Assembly (NCBI GenBank): GCA_026706505.1
Contig: JAPOYQ010000847.1
Coordinates: 1-13,383, forward strand
Origin: Gemmatimonadota bacterium
GTDB lineage: Bacteria; Latescibacterota; UBA2968; UBA8231
Direction: 5' to 3'
Length of the DNA stretch: 13,383 nt
The first letter of the stretch is position 1. The number at the start of each line of letters is the position of its first letter. Below are positions 6,994 through 12,973 of the stretch, piece after piece. The translations under genes and the position numbers were made by a program. The notes under the pieces are model-generated. The model worked only from the letters and a program-made list of their open reading frames with translations, was not told where the DNA came from and did no database searches.

Positions 6994-7014
6994 GAGAATA
7001 ACGGCGAGCGGCAG

Positions 7015-7143
7015 CTTAAGATCAAGAAGTTTCCCGACGGTACCGCAGCGGAAAAATGATTCGAAAGAGTCGGATGGGCAGCGTCTGAGTCTATTGCCCC
7101 CACGGTGGATGTTGTGACCGTATCTCAGAAGGCAAAAAACAGC
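7015..7143 (+). pseudogene. Decayed N-terminal fragment resembling an IS1595-type transposase
   Basis: One plus-strand frame reads LKIKKFPDGTAAEK, then TGA at 7057-7059, then FERVGWAASES, and later DVVTVSQKAKNS. IS1595-type transposases, as I recall them, begin with FPD-x-x-A-x-x-WFE-x-x-RW, a zinc-ribbon CPHCGS, then a basic stretch before MPYRC. The TGA falls exactly where the conserved Trp (TGG) belongs. CPH can be read in another frame at 7095-7103, so at least one small indel is also implied. Nothing downstream of about 7145 continues the match. This is a short relic, not an active element; identification rests on pattern recall and is moderate at best. The stretch 7145-7180 between it and the next promoter shows nothing recognisable. 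Confidence 0.4.
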
Positions 7144-7180
7144 GTAACTCCTTCTCCCCTACCGATTAGCCGAACCTATC

Positions 7181-7208
7181 TTGACACAGGGAATGGTCGT
7201 GCTATACT
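7181..7208 (+). promoter_or_regulatory. Near-consensus extended -10 promoter of the HAD/ubiquitin-fold/PRTase cassette
   Basis: TTGACA (7181-7186, perfect) and TATACT (7203-7208, five of six) are 16 bases apart. TG one base upstream of the -10 (7200-7201) makes it an extended -10. Transcription should begin near 7215, leaving about a 95-base leader before the ATG at 7310. This is the strongest-looking promoter in the window and implies substantial basal expression unless repressed. Confidence 0.75.
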
Positions 7209-7214
7209 GTGTGA

Positions 7215-7233
7215 ACGTTTGTATTATAAACGT
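7215..7233. promoter_or_regulatory. Palindromic operator candidate at the predicted transcription start
   Basis: ACGTTT (7215-7220) and AAACGT (7228-7233) are perfect inverted arms around GTATTAT, and the inner bases nearly pair as well. The site begins at the expected +1 of the cassette promoter, the typical place for a repressor. A second TATACT at 7233-7238 follows directly, giving a direct repeat of the -10 hexamer on either side of the palindrome. No regulator gene is adjacent. Confidence 0.45.
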
Positions 7234-7309
7234 ATACTACTGAGTGGAAGCACGACTCCCGTTAGAAGGCCGCTTAACCCGAATTCACGTCAGAAAGAAA
7301 GGATTATAC

Positions 7310-8008
7310 ATGAGCAGTGCCGTTCTCTTCGACCTCGATGACACGTTGGTTGACCTCCAATACTCGCGCCGTCACGGATTGTGCGCGGTGCAGGAGATAG
7401 TGCCTGAACTGAAGCGGGTTCCATTGGAGGAACTGGAACTCGTCCATGACGAGGAATTGAAGGCCAACTATCTGCGTACTCTCGATGGTAGCCTGTCGGA
7501 CGAGGAAGCCTGCCTTGGACACATGCACGGTATCTGTCGCCACTATGGATTGGATACAAACAGGGTGGCCGATGCAGCAGATGCCTACGTGCGAGAGCAA
7601 CAGGCAAATCCGCGACTGGTTCCGGGCGTCGAGGAGTTGTTTGAGGGCCTACGGGGATGGATGAAGATCGGCGTCGTCACCAATGGCTGCTCGCAATATC
7701 AGCGGGACAAGCTGGAGTTCTTCGACCTCTTGCCTCTCGACACCTTGGCAATATCAGAGGAGGTGGGTGCAGCCAAGCCGGATCCGGCGATCTTTCAATA
7801 CGCTCTTGCTGAACTTGGAGTGGAGAAGGCGACGATGATAGGGGATTCGTGGGAACACGATATTCTGGGTGCCACCAGAAGTGGGATGGATGCAGTCTGG
7901 CTGAATCGCTACCGGCGTACTTGTCCCGATCCTTCTCTCGCCGTCGAGATCGGTGGGTTCGAACCCGTTGAAAATATCCTGCAAGCTCTGAAATCATCTT
8001 CAAAATAG
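7310..8008 (+). CDS. HAD-superfamily hydrolase (small-molecule phosphatase type)
   Basis: This 232-residue cytoplasmic HAD phosphatase has all four motifs. Motif I is FDLDDTLVD (nucleophile Asp8, general acid Asp10). Motif II is VVTNG (Thr124). Motif III is Lys156 in AAKPDPAIF. Motif IV is MIGDSWEHDI (Asp179 and Asp184). A helical cap lies between motifs I and II (about residues 15-95), as in YjjG-type nucleotidases and phosphoglycolate phosphatases. ATG 7310 is used because AAAGGA lies about eight bases upstream; the open frame continues further 5' but without homology. It is the first gene of a tight three-gene operon with the ubiquitin-fold gene 16 bases downstream. The expected job is dephosphorylation of a sugar phosphate or nucleotide-like product, fitting a partner phosphoribosyltransferase. 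The substrate is unknown. Confidence 0.9.
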   Translation: MSSAVLFDLDDTLVDLQYSRRHGLCAVQEIVPELKRVPLEELELVHDEELKANYLRTLDGSLSDEEACLGHMHGICRHYGLDTNRVADAADAYVREQQANPRLVPGVEELFEGLRGWMKIGVVTNGCSQYQRDKLEFFDLLPLDTLAISEEVGAAKPDPAIFQYALAELGVEKATMIGDSWEHDILGATRSGMDAVWLNRYRRTCPDPSLAVEIGGFEPVENILQALKSSSK

Positions 8009-8024
8009 AACGGGAGATATACAA

Positions 8025-8303
8025 ATGGCAGTAACCGTGCACATACCAACCCCCCTCCGGAAGCTGACGAACAACCAGGCGGAAGTAGAGATCGCCGATG
8101 TGGCTTCCATAGAAGAGCTAATCGACGGTCTCGAAAATGTTCATCCTGGTATGAAGAGGAAGCTGGTCGAGGATGGAAAGATTCGAGGATATGTAAACAT
8201 CTTTGTCAATGACGAGGATATTAAATTCATCAAAGGCAAAGAGACAAATCTCAAGGACGGCGATAGTGTTACCATCGTGCCCTCAATAGCAGGAGGGGTT
8301 TGA
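8025..8303 (+). CDS. MoaD/ThiS/CysO-like ubiquitin-fold sulfur-carrier or modifier protein ending Gly-Gly-Val
   Basis: This 92-residue beta-grasp protein starts VTVHIPTPLRKLTNNQ and contains YVNIFVNDEDIKF, then DGDSVTIVPSIAGG. It closely follows the pattern I recall for mycobacterial CysO (VNIYVNDEDVRF, DGDSVTILPAVAGG). Such proteins carry a C-terminal Gly-Gly that an E1-like enzyme adenylates and turns into a thiocarboxylate, donating sulfur in cysteine, cofactor or metabolite biosynthesis. Some also become conjugated to proteins. Here one extra residue, Val92, follows Gly90-Gly91, so a JAMM-type peptidase would have to expose the Gly-Gly. Neither that peptidase nor an activating enzyme is in the window. 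The ATG has GGGAG upstream. The gene sits 16 bases after the HAD gene and 19 bases before the PRTase gene. Hand count of 8161-8280 gives 50 G+C in 120, well below the flanks. Confidence 0.88.
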   Translation: MAVTVHIPTPLRKLTNNQAEVEIADVASIEELIDGLENVHPGMKRKLVEDGKIRGYVNIFVNDEDIKFIKGKETNLKDGDSVTIVPSIAGGV

Positions 8304-8317
8304 CCCCTCTCGGGGAG
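8293..8317 (+). promoter_or_regulatory. Alternative hairpins over the stop codon and the next gene's SD
   Basis: GAGGGGT-TTG-ACCCCTC (8293-8309) is a perfect 7-bp stem with a 3-base loop. It includes the last codons and TGA stop of the ubiquitin-fold gene. Its right arm CCCC (8304-8307) could instead pair with GGGG (8312-8315), part of the GGGGAG SD of the PRTase gene. The two folds exclude each other: the first leaves the SD free, the second hides it. There is no U-tract, so it is not an intrinsic terminator. A role in setting the ratio of the two proteins is inference. Confidence 0.45.
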
Positions 8318-8322
8318 TTGTA

Positions 8323-8997
8323 ATGTCCGTCCTTCCTAGTATTTTCCACAACCTGCTCCGATATGACACGCTGACTTTCAACGACGGCGTGGCGGCTGCT
8401 TTCACTGTGGGATACCGCCTCGAAGACCGACCAGAGGATAAATGGAGCGCCCGGTTTACAAAGTTCAAATTCGATCCCGACGATGCTTCGACTGAAGGCG
8501 CAGCAAGGCTCATGGCGCACGCTGCTCGTATCCTTGTTCGTGGTCTTGGACTGGACCCCAGCAGGACGGTTTTTGCTCCAGCTCTTCGCTCTGCAGAGAA
8601 AATCGCGGATTCGAATGGAGTGATAGCTTTGCTGGCAAGTCGCTGCGCTGGAGCCTGTCGGTATCAGCCGGGGCTACTACAGAAAGAAGCCCACCTGCCT
8701 ACAGGGAGAGGGGGATTGTATCCTGAATTTCGCAATTTGCTGGTGGAGGAGGCCGGCTACTGCTCCGCCTCTGCGGACGCCGATACGATCTTCATCGTAG
8801 ATGACTTCATAGCGACCGGGAAGACTCTGTCTCTGGCCGCCACTGCGATCTTGGAACGCAACCCGAACACAACAGTGTATGGGTTTGCTCTGGCAAAACC
8901 AGAGTTGCACAACATGATTCTCGAGTGGCATGATGTGGACGTGAGCAACGACCACATACCTCCTTATTGGTCGTCTATCTGGTCAACGTCTGAGTGA
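8323..8997 (+). CDS. Phosphoribosyltransferase-fold protein
   Basis: This is a 224-residue protein with a type I PRTase core. The PRPP-binding loop is TIFIVDDFIATGKTL (residues 155-169), with the paired acidic residues Asp160-Asp161 and the small-residue phosphate loop ATGKT. Upstream, VFAPALRSAEK (about residue 85) is placed like the first PRPP pyrophosphate loop. The first 60 residues are an N-terminal extension (PSIFHNLLRYDTLTFNDGVAAAF) that I cannot assign; they might be a substrate hood. Such proteins transfer ribose-5-phosphate to a base or, as in ComF-like members, have unknown substrates. The gene is the last of the cassette, with GGGGAG five bases upstream of its ATG. A PRTase working with a HAD phosphatase is a known arrangement for making nucleoside-like molecules. 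The link to a sulfur-carrier-type protein here is notable and unexplained. No clear terminator follows in 8998-9162. Confidence 0.75.
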   Translation: MSVLPSIFHNLLRYDTLTFNDGVAAAFTVGYRLEDRPEDKWSARFTKFKFDPDDASTEGAARLMAHAARILVRGLGLDPSRTVFAPALRSAEKIADSNGVIALLASRCAGACRYQPGLLQKEAHLPTGRGGLYPEFRNLLVEEAGYCSASADADTIFIVDDFIATGKTLSLAATAILERNPNTTVYGFALAKPELHNMILEWHDVDVSNDHIPPYWSSIWSTSE

Positions 8998-9162
8998 CAG
9001 TCGGAACAACATCGGAGGGATGGGAGCACAGGCTTCCGTCTCCTTTATGGCTTGGCGTCCATTCTTCTCTCTTGGGATGGGCGCCGTTTCTCTTTTTACG
9101 GTAAACTGTTCAAATCGAAAAAAGGTTGGTTTTCCCGCAAACTGCTAGCGCGACAAAAGGGT
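8998..9162. other. Convergent intergenic spacer with nothing clear
   Basis: This lies between the PRTase stop and the ispG stop. I see no stem followed by a U-tract on either strand. There is only a palindromic GGCGCC and weak GGAG/CTCC pairings. How the two converging transcripts end is not visible. Confidence 0.5.
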
Positions 9163-10299
9163 CTAATTGGCAGCAATTAGCTCGTCGACTTGATCTTTGA
9201 GCACGTCGAGGACCTCGTCGTATGGGAATTGACCGATGAGTTGGGGGCCGCGCTTGAGGTTGACGAAGTTGGGGGCGCACCACAGCCCCAAGTCGGCGTC
9301 GTCAGTCTCGCCTGGGCCGTTGACCCGACAGCCCATGACGGCGATGGTGATCTGGTGGTCGCGGGCGTACTCGGTCAGCTCGCGCACTTGGTGCGCTAAG
9401 TCGATGAAGGCTTCGTTTTCCACCCGTGAGCAGGAGGGGCAGGAGATGATGTTCAGCCCGGCCGGGAGCAACTTGGGGACCGAGCGGAAGCGGCCCGAGT
9501 AGATGTCGTCGAGAATCTGCCGTCCGACTTTGACCTCCTCGCCCTTGTCGTCAAACGGCAAGGTCAGGGAGACGCGAATGGTGTCGCCAATACCGGCGCT
9601 GATGAGCTGTTCAAAGGCAATGCGGGTCTTTATCACGCCTTCGGGGGGCATCCCGGCCTCGGTAACGCCAAGGTGCAGCGGCACATCGGGTCGCTGTTGG
9701 GCAAAGCGGGTGTTGGCGGCGATGACCTTGGCCGGATCGGAGTCCTTGAGCGAGACGCAGTAGCGCGTAAAGCCCAAGCCGTCGAGCAGCTCGCAGTGCT
9801 CTAGAGCCGAGGCGATCATGGGCGAGATGGAGTCCTCGGCCGGAAAGCGCTCGGCTTGAGCCGGATCGACTGACCCGCAGTTGACTCCCACGCGCAGGGC
9901 GCAGTCGTGCTTGGCGGCCTCGTCTGCAATAAAGGCGACCTTGTCGGCGACTGGCTTGTTCTTTTCGTGGTGGTAGAGGTGCCCGGGGTTGTAGCGTATT
10001 TTCTCCACGTGCGGTGCCACGCTGCGCACCAAGCGGTAGTTTTCTTGCAGATCCACGGACAGCGGCACGTCAACGGTCGGCGCGATTTGGGCGAGGGCTT
10101 CCACGTCCTTTTTGCTATCTACGGCCACGCGGATGACGTCTGCCCCAGCCTCGGCTAAGAGCCGGAGCTGGCGGATGGTGGCCTCAATGTCTTGGGTGCG
10201 GGTAGCGGCCATGCTTTGCACGGCAATGGGGTGATCACCGCCAATAATCGTGCGGCCGATTTGCACCTCGCGGGTGGGATTTCTTGTCGTTGAGTTCAT
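9163..10299 (-). CDS. ispG: 4-hydroxy-3-methylbut-2-en-1-yl diphosphate synthase (GcpE)
   Basis: This 378-residue enzyme of the MEP isoprenoid pathway reductively converts MEcPP to HMBPP in the cytoplasm using a [4Fe-4S] cluster. The cluster ligands are present as Cys287 and Cys290 (SCPSCSR) and Cys324 ([10 protein letters not shown]), with catalytic Glu331 next to the last. The barrel begins [26 protein letters not shown]; the usual text in this place is QSMTNTDT, so the MAATRTQD variant may be lineage-informative. It is the short bacterial form without the plant-type insert domain. ATG 10299 fits the family N-terminus, and only a weak GGGA precedes it; the open frame runs 37 codons further up without homology. 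It is transcribed alone, convergent with the cassette and divergent from the polysaccharide genes. Confidence 0.97.
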   Translation of the reverse strand: MNSTTRNPTREVQIGRTIIGGDHPIAVQSMAATRTQDIEATIRQLRLLAEAGADVIRVAVDSKKDVEALAQIAPTVDVPLSVDLQENYRLVRSVAPHVEKIRYNPGHLYHHEKNKPVADKVAFIADEAAKHDCALRVGVNCGSVDPAQAERFPAEDSISPMIASALEHCELLDGLGFTRYCVSLKDSDPAKVIAANTRFAQQRPDVPLHLGVTEAGMPPEGVIKTRIAFEQLISAGIGDTIRVSLTLPFDDKGEEVKVGRQILDDIYSGRFRSVPKLLPAGLNIISCPSCSRVENEAFIDLAHQVRELTEYARDHQITIAVMGCRVNGPGETDDADLGLWCAPNFVNLKRGPQLIGQFPYDEVLDVLKDQVDELIAAN

Positions 10300-10306
10300 G
10301 TCCCAA

Positions 10307-10334
10307 AAATTAAACGCGAGGTCCTGTTTGTCAA
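10307..10334 (-). promoter_or_regulatory. Possible ispG promoter, giving a leaderless message
   Basis: On the minus strand, a perfect TTGACA (10334-10329) is followed after 16 bases by TAATTT (10312-10307), a weak -10. The predicted start of transcription is about 10300, right at the ATG at 10299. This fits the near-absence of an SD. The -10 match is poor, so this is tentative. Confidence 0.35.
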
Positions 10335-10434
10335 AGGAAGGAGACGCAGCGCGGCGTTGTCTCTTGCTGGAAACGCGCCTCTTTATGTATTTGTGTATGT
10401 TGTAGTGCATTCAATTGATTAAGGAGTTTTTGCA

Positions 10435-10515
10435 GTGAAAGTATTGGTACTAGGATTCGCTGGTTTTGTGGGAAACGCGCTAGGCCAGGAAGATGGGCGC
10501 GACCGTGCCGCCTAA
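10435..10515 (+). pseudogene. Truncated N-terminus of an NAD-dependent epimerase/dehydratase
   Basis: AAGGAG (10421-10426) is eight bases before GTG 10435, which opens VKVLVLGFAGFVGNALGQ and stops at TAA 10513-10515 after 26 codons. The first 17 residues are the start of an extended SDR protein, whose usual form is MKVLVLGGAGFVGSALV with the GxxGxxG dinucleotide-binding motif. Here one Gly is Phe, but GFAGFVG is otherwise intact. The rest of such a protein (about 300 residues) is missing. The next gene, an aminotransferase, begins inside the fragment in another frame. This looks like a deletion joining an epimerase start to the aminotransferase start. The fragment may still serve as a translated leader because its SD is good. 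Confidence 0.6.
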
Positions 10516-11659
10516 AGTGCCCCAGACAAGACCCAGTATCTCCGAGGAGGATGTAGCTGCGCTGCTTGAGGATTTTGCTCAGATCCTCCGCAGCGGACGC
10601 CTGACGATGGGGCCGTATTTAGAGCGGCCTGAACAGGAGTTTGCCGCGTGTGTGGGCACCGAACACGCCGTGGGTATGAGCTCGGGGACCGCGCCGTTGG
10701 AGGTGGCCTTGCGCTACTGGGGGGTCGAAGGGCGGGAAGTGGTGGTGCCGACGAATACGTTTATTGCCTCGTCCAACGCTGCGCTGTTGGCCGGAGGACG
10801 GCCCGTCCTCTGCGACATCGACCCACAGACCCTGTCGAGTGGCCTGCCGCAGATCGAGGCGCAGGTCGGGGAAAAGACGCGGGCCGTCGTCGCGGTCCAC
10901 ATCGCTGGACTGATTGCGCCCGACATTGAGGATATTCGCTCGTTTTGCCGCGCGCGCGGGCTGTTGCTGCTCGAAGACGCGGCCCACGCTCACGGCGCTA
11001 GCGCCGATGGTAAGCCGGCCGGGAGTTTGGGCGATGCCGCGGCCTTTTCCTTTTTCCCGACCAAGCCGCTGACGACGGGCGAGGGAGGCATGTTGAGCAC
11101 CAACGACCGCGATTTGGCCGACTTTGCGCGGAGCTTCCGCACGCACGGGGTGAGCGCCAAGGGCCGCTCGTTAGAGCGCTTGGGCAACAACTACCGCTTG
11201 CCCGAACTGAGCGCAGCGCTCGGCTTGCGGCAATTGGCGCGGCTGGCCGAGCACACAGCCGCGCGCAACCGCCTCGCTACCCGCTACCGGGACGCGCTCA
11301 CGCGCTTGGGATGCGGCGAGGTGCTCTTGCCGGAATTTGCGGGCCAATTACACGCGTATTACAAGTTCCCCGTGCGCCTGCCCGCCGAGAAAAAACGCGA
11401 ATGGGTGGTCGCCCAGTTGCGCGAGTGCTGGGGTATTGAAGCGGGCAGCGTGTACTGGCCGCCGTGCCACCTGACGCCGTTTTACCAGCGGGAGTTGGGC
11501 TATGGCCTTGGGGATTTCCCCGTTGCCGAGGAAGTGCTAGCGCAGGTGGTGAGCCTACCGATGTTTCCGGGCTTGAGCGACGAAGTTGTGGAAATGGTGT
11601 GCTGCGGCTTGGCGGAACTATTGGCCGAGGCAGAAGGAGATTGTCGTGTCGGCAAATAA
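10493..11659 (+). CDS. DegT/DnrJ/EryC1/StrS family PLP-dependent sugar aminotransferase
   Basis: This 388-residue protein has the fold and motifs of nucleotide-sugar aminotransferases. TRPSISEEDVAALLEDF is at the start, followed by GTEHAVGMSSGTAPLEVALR (cofactor-phosphate region), VVVPTNTFIASSNAALLAGG, DAAHAHGA and FSFFPTKPLTTGEGGML. The PLP-binding Lys is Lys191. It should transfer an amino group from glutamate or similar to a keto-sugar nucleotide in the cytoplasm, feeding polysaccharide or glycan synthesis. The start is uncertain. ATG 10493 has an SD-like AGGAAG immediately adjacent, which is too close; GTG 10505 is better spaced from that same AGGAAG. Its end overlaps the PIG-L gene by 14 bases. 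It is preceded by the epimerase remnant. The amino-sugar product is unknown. Confidence 0.93.
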   Translation: MGATVPPKVPQTRPSISEEDVAALLEDFAQILRSGRLTMGPYLERPEQEFAACVGTEHAVGMSSGTAPLEVALRYWGVEGREVVVPTNTFIASSNAALLAGGRPVLCDIDPQTLSSGLPQIEAQVGEKTRAVVAVHIAGLIAPDIEDIRSFCRARGLLLLEDAAHAHGASADGKPAGSLGDAAAFSFFPTKPLTTGEGGMLSTNDRDLADFARSFRTHGVSAKGRSLERLGNNYRLPELSAALGLRQLARLAEHTAARNRLATRYRDALTRLGCGEVLLPEFAGQLHAYYKFPVRLPAEKKREWVVAQLRECWGIEAGSVYWPPCHLTPFYQRELGYGLGDFPVAEEVLAQVVSLPMFPGLSDEVVEMVCCGLAELLAEAEGDCRVGK

Positions 11660-12278
11660 CCGGGTCTTGGTGCTCGCACCGCATACGGACGACGGCGAGC
11701 TTGGCTGCGGGGGGACGATCAGCCGCATGGTAGAAGAGGGGCGCGAGGTGTACTACGCAGCCTTTTCCACCGCGGCAGAGTCGGTGCCGCCGCCCTTTCC
11801 GCCCGACATTCTGGAAAAGGAGGTGCGGCAGGGGACGAAGGTGCTGGGGATCCCTGCAGCGAACCTGCTGGTCTATAAGTACAAAGTGCGCCACCTGCCC
11901 CACATGCGCCAAGAAATCCTCGAAGAGTTGGTGCGGATGAAAAGAGAGATTGACCCAGCAACCGTGTTCTTGCCCAGCGCCCAAGATCTGCACCAAGATC
12001 ACCAGACTGTTCACATTGAGGGCCTGCGCGCCTTTAAGACGGTCACCGTGCTCGGCTACGAGCTGCCGTGGAATAACTTGAGTTTTGACTATCGACACTT
12101 TTGCGTGCTCACTCGCGAGCACGTGCAGACCAAGATTGCCGCGCTGCGCTGCTACCAGTCGCAACAGCATCGTCCGTACACCCAAGAGGAGTTTATATGG
12201 AGCTGGGCGCGGACCAGGGGTGGGCAGATTATGGTAGAGTACGCCGAGGCATTTGACGTGCTCAGGTGGATAAGGTAA
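11646..12278 (+). CDS. PIG-L (LmbE-like) family deacetylase
   Basis: This 210-residue putative zinc-dependent N-deacetylase acts on GlcNAc-type or other amino-sugar substrates. The signature is LAPHTDDGELGCGG (His13, Asp15, Asp16), with the second metal motif DLHQDH (His116 to His119). The usual motif PHPDDEE is changed to PHTDDGE, so one acidic position is Gly. The GTG start at 11646 is favoured by AAGGAG six bases upstream. It overlaps the end of the aminotransferase gene and shares one base with the next ATG (TAATG), so translation is coupled through the cluster. With an aminotransferase and glycosyltransferase beside it, deacetylation of a sugar intermediate is a sensible role. Substrate not established. 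Confidence 0.88.
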   Translation: MSANNRVLVLAPHTDDGELGCGGTISRMVEEGREVYYAAFSTAAESVPPPFPPDILEKEVRQGTKVLGIPAANLLVYKYKVRHLPHMRQEILEELVRMKREIDPATVFLPSAQDLHQDHQTVHIEGLRAFKTVTVLGYELPWNNLSFDYRHFCVLTREHVQTKIAALRCYQSQQHRPYTQEEFIWSWARTRGGQIMVEYAEAFDVLRWIR

Positions 12279-12973
12279 TGAACCGGGTGCTGGCGGCGCA
12301 CCAGCCCAACTTCCTGCCTTGGCTGGGCTTGTTTCACAAGGTGGGACAAGCCGACGTGTGGGTCTTGGCCGACGACGTGCAATACAGCCGTGGTAGCCTG
12401 ACCAATCGCAACCGCATCCGCACGGCCGATGGCTGGCAATGGCTGACCGTGCCAGTGCTGACGCGGGGCCGGGGCCAGCAGCGGATATGCGATGTGCAAA
12501 TCCCGCCCGACGGCGATTGGCGGCGCAAGCACTGCCAAGCCCTGCGCTGGCACTACAGCCACGCGCCCTTTTTCGACGCGTATGCCCCGGCGATAGAGGA
12601 CTTATACGCCGGAGAGTGGACTCAGTTACTCGACTTAAACGTGGCTCTGCTGCGTCACCTGTTGAAGCTCTTGGATTTGGAGGTCGAAGTCCGCTTCAGC
12701 TCGCAGATGGACCTGCGCAACGAGCGGACCTTGCGCTTGGTGGATATGACCAAGGCGTGCGGTTGTCAGGTGTACCTGTCGGGGGAAGGGGCCTCGAAGG
12801 CGTATGTAGATGTGGAGGCGTTTGCCGCGGAAGGCGTTGAGTGCCGCTTTACTCGCTTTGAACACCCGGAGTACCCCCAGTGCCACGCGGGTTTTGTCGC
12901 CGAGATGTCGGTATTGGATTTGCTGTTTAATTGCGGCCCGCAAAGCCGGGAGGTGCTCTTTGGCTGCGCCTGA
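12278..12973 (+). CDS. WbqC-like family protein
   Basis: This is a 231-residue protein of the WbqC family, found in O-antigen and other polysaccharide clusters. The signature AAHQPNFLPWLGLFHKVGQAD is followed by VLADDVQYSRGSLTNRNRI and WLTVPVL, matching the family opening. The C-terminal part has LRLVDMTKACGCQVYLSGEGASKAYVD, also typical. The molecular activity is not well known; a role in sugar or amino-acid modification of glycans has been suggested for relatives. ATG 12278 is preferred over GTG 12266 because AGGTGG lies seven bases upstream and family homology begins just after. It overlaps the deacetylase stop by one base and the glycosyltransferase start by 14 bases. Confidence 0.87.
   Translation: MNRVLAAHQPNFLPWLGLFHKVGQADVWVLADDVQYSRGSLTNRNRIRTADGWQWLTVPVLTRGRGQQRICDVQIPPDGDWRRKHCQALRWHYSHAPFFDAYAPAIEDLYAGEWTQLLDLNVALLRHLLKLLDLEVEVRFSSQMDLRNERTLRLVDMTKACGCQVYLSGEGASKAYVDVEAFAAEGVECRFTRFEHPEYPQCHAGFVAEMSVLDLLFNCGPQSREVLFGCA

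Larger units (their letters stand above)
6890..7002. repeat. 10-bp inverted repeat flanking the minus-strand operon promoter
   Basis: GTTATTCTCC at 6890-6899 is the exact reverse complement of GGAGAATAAC at 6993-7002. Allowing a 4-base indel, the match continues inward with CTGTC (6901-6905) against GACAG (6983-6987). The two arms sit on either side of the promoter at 6922-6950, about 103 bases apart. This could be a pair of operators for a looping regulator or the ends of a small insertion. No target duplication is visible. The lower copy also contains the SD of the leader ORF, so part of the match may reflect SD constraint. Confidence 0.45.

Noticed and set aside
7105..7341. Plus-strand open frame of 78 codons across the cassette promoter
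   Set aside because: It runs through the promoter and the start of the HAD gene in another frame; only its first residues matter, as part of the transposase relic.
7310..8997. Assignment of the cassette to the tellurium-resistance (Ter) biosynthetic module, which also combines PRTase and HAD proteins
   Set aside because: No TerD, ATP-grasp or TRSP-type partners are present, and the CysO-like protein is not a usual component. The nearby HpcH/HpaI aldolase belongs to a separate, divergent operon.
11298..12185. Long minus-strand open frame (295 codons) over the aminotransferase and deacetylase genes
   Set aside because: It mirrors two well-supported plus-strand genes, has low-complexity His/Pro/Arg composition and no recognisable domain; high GC makes such shadows common.
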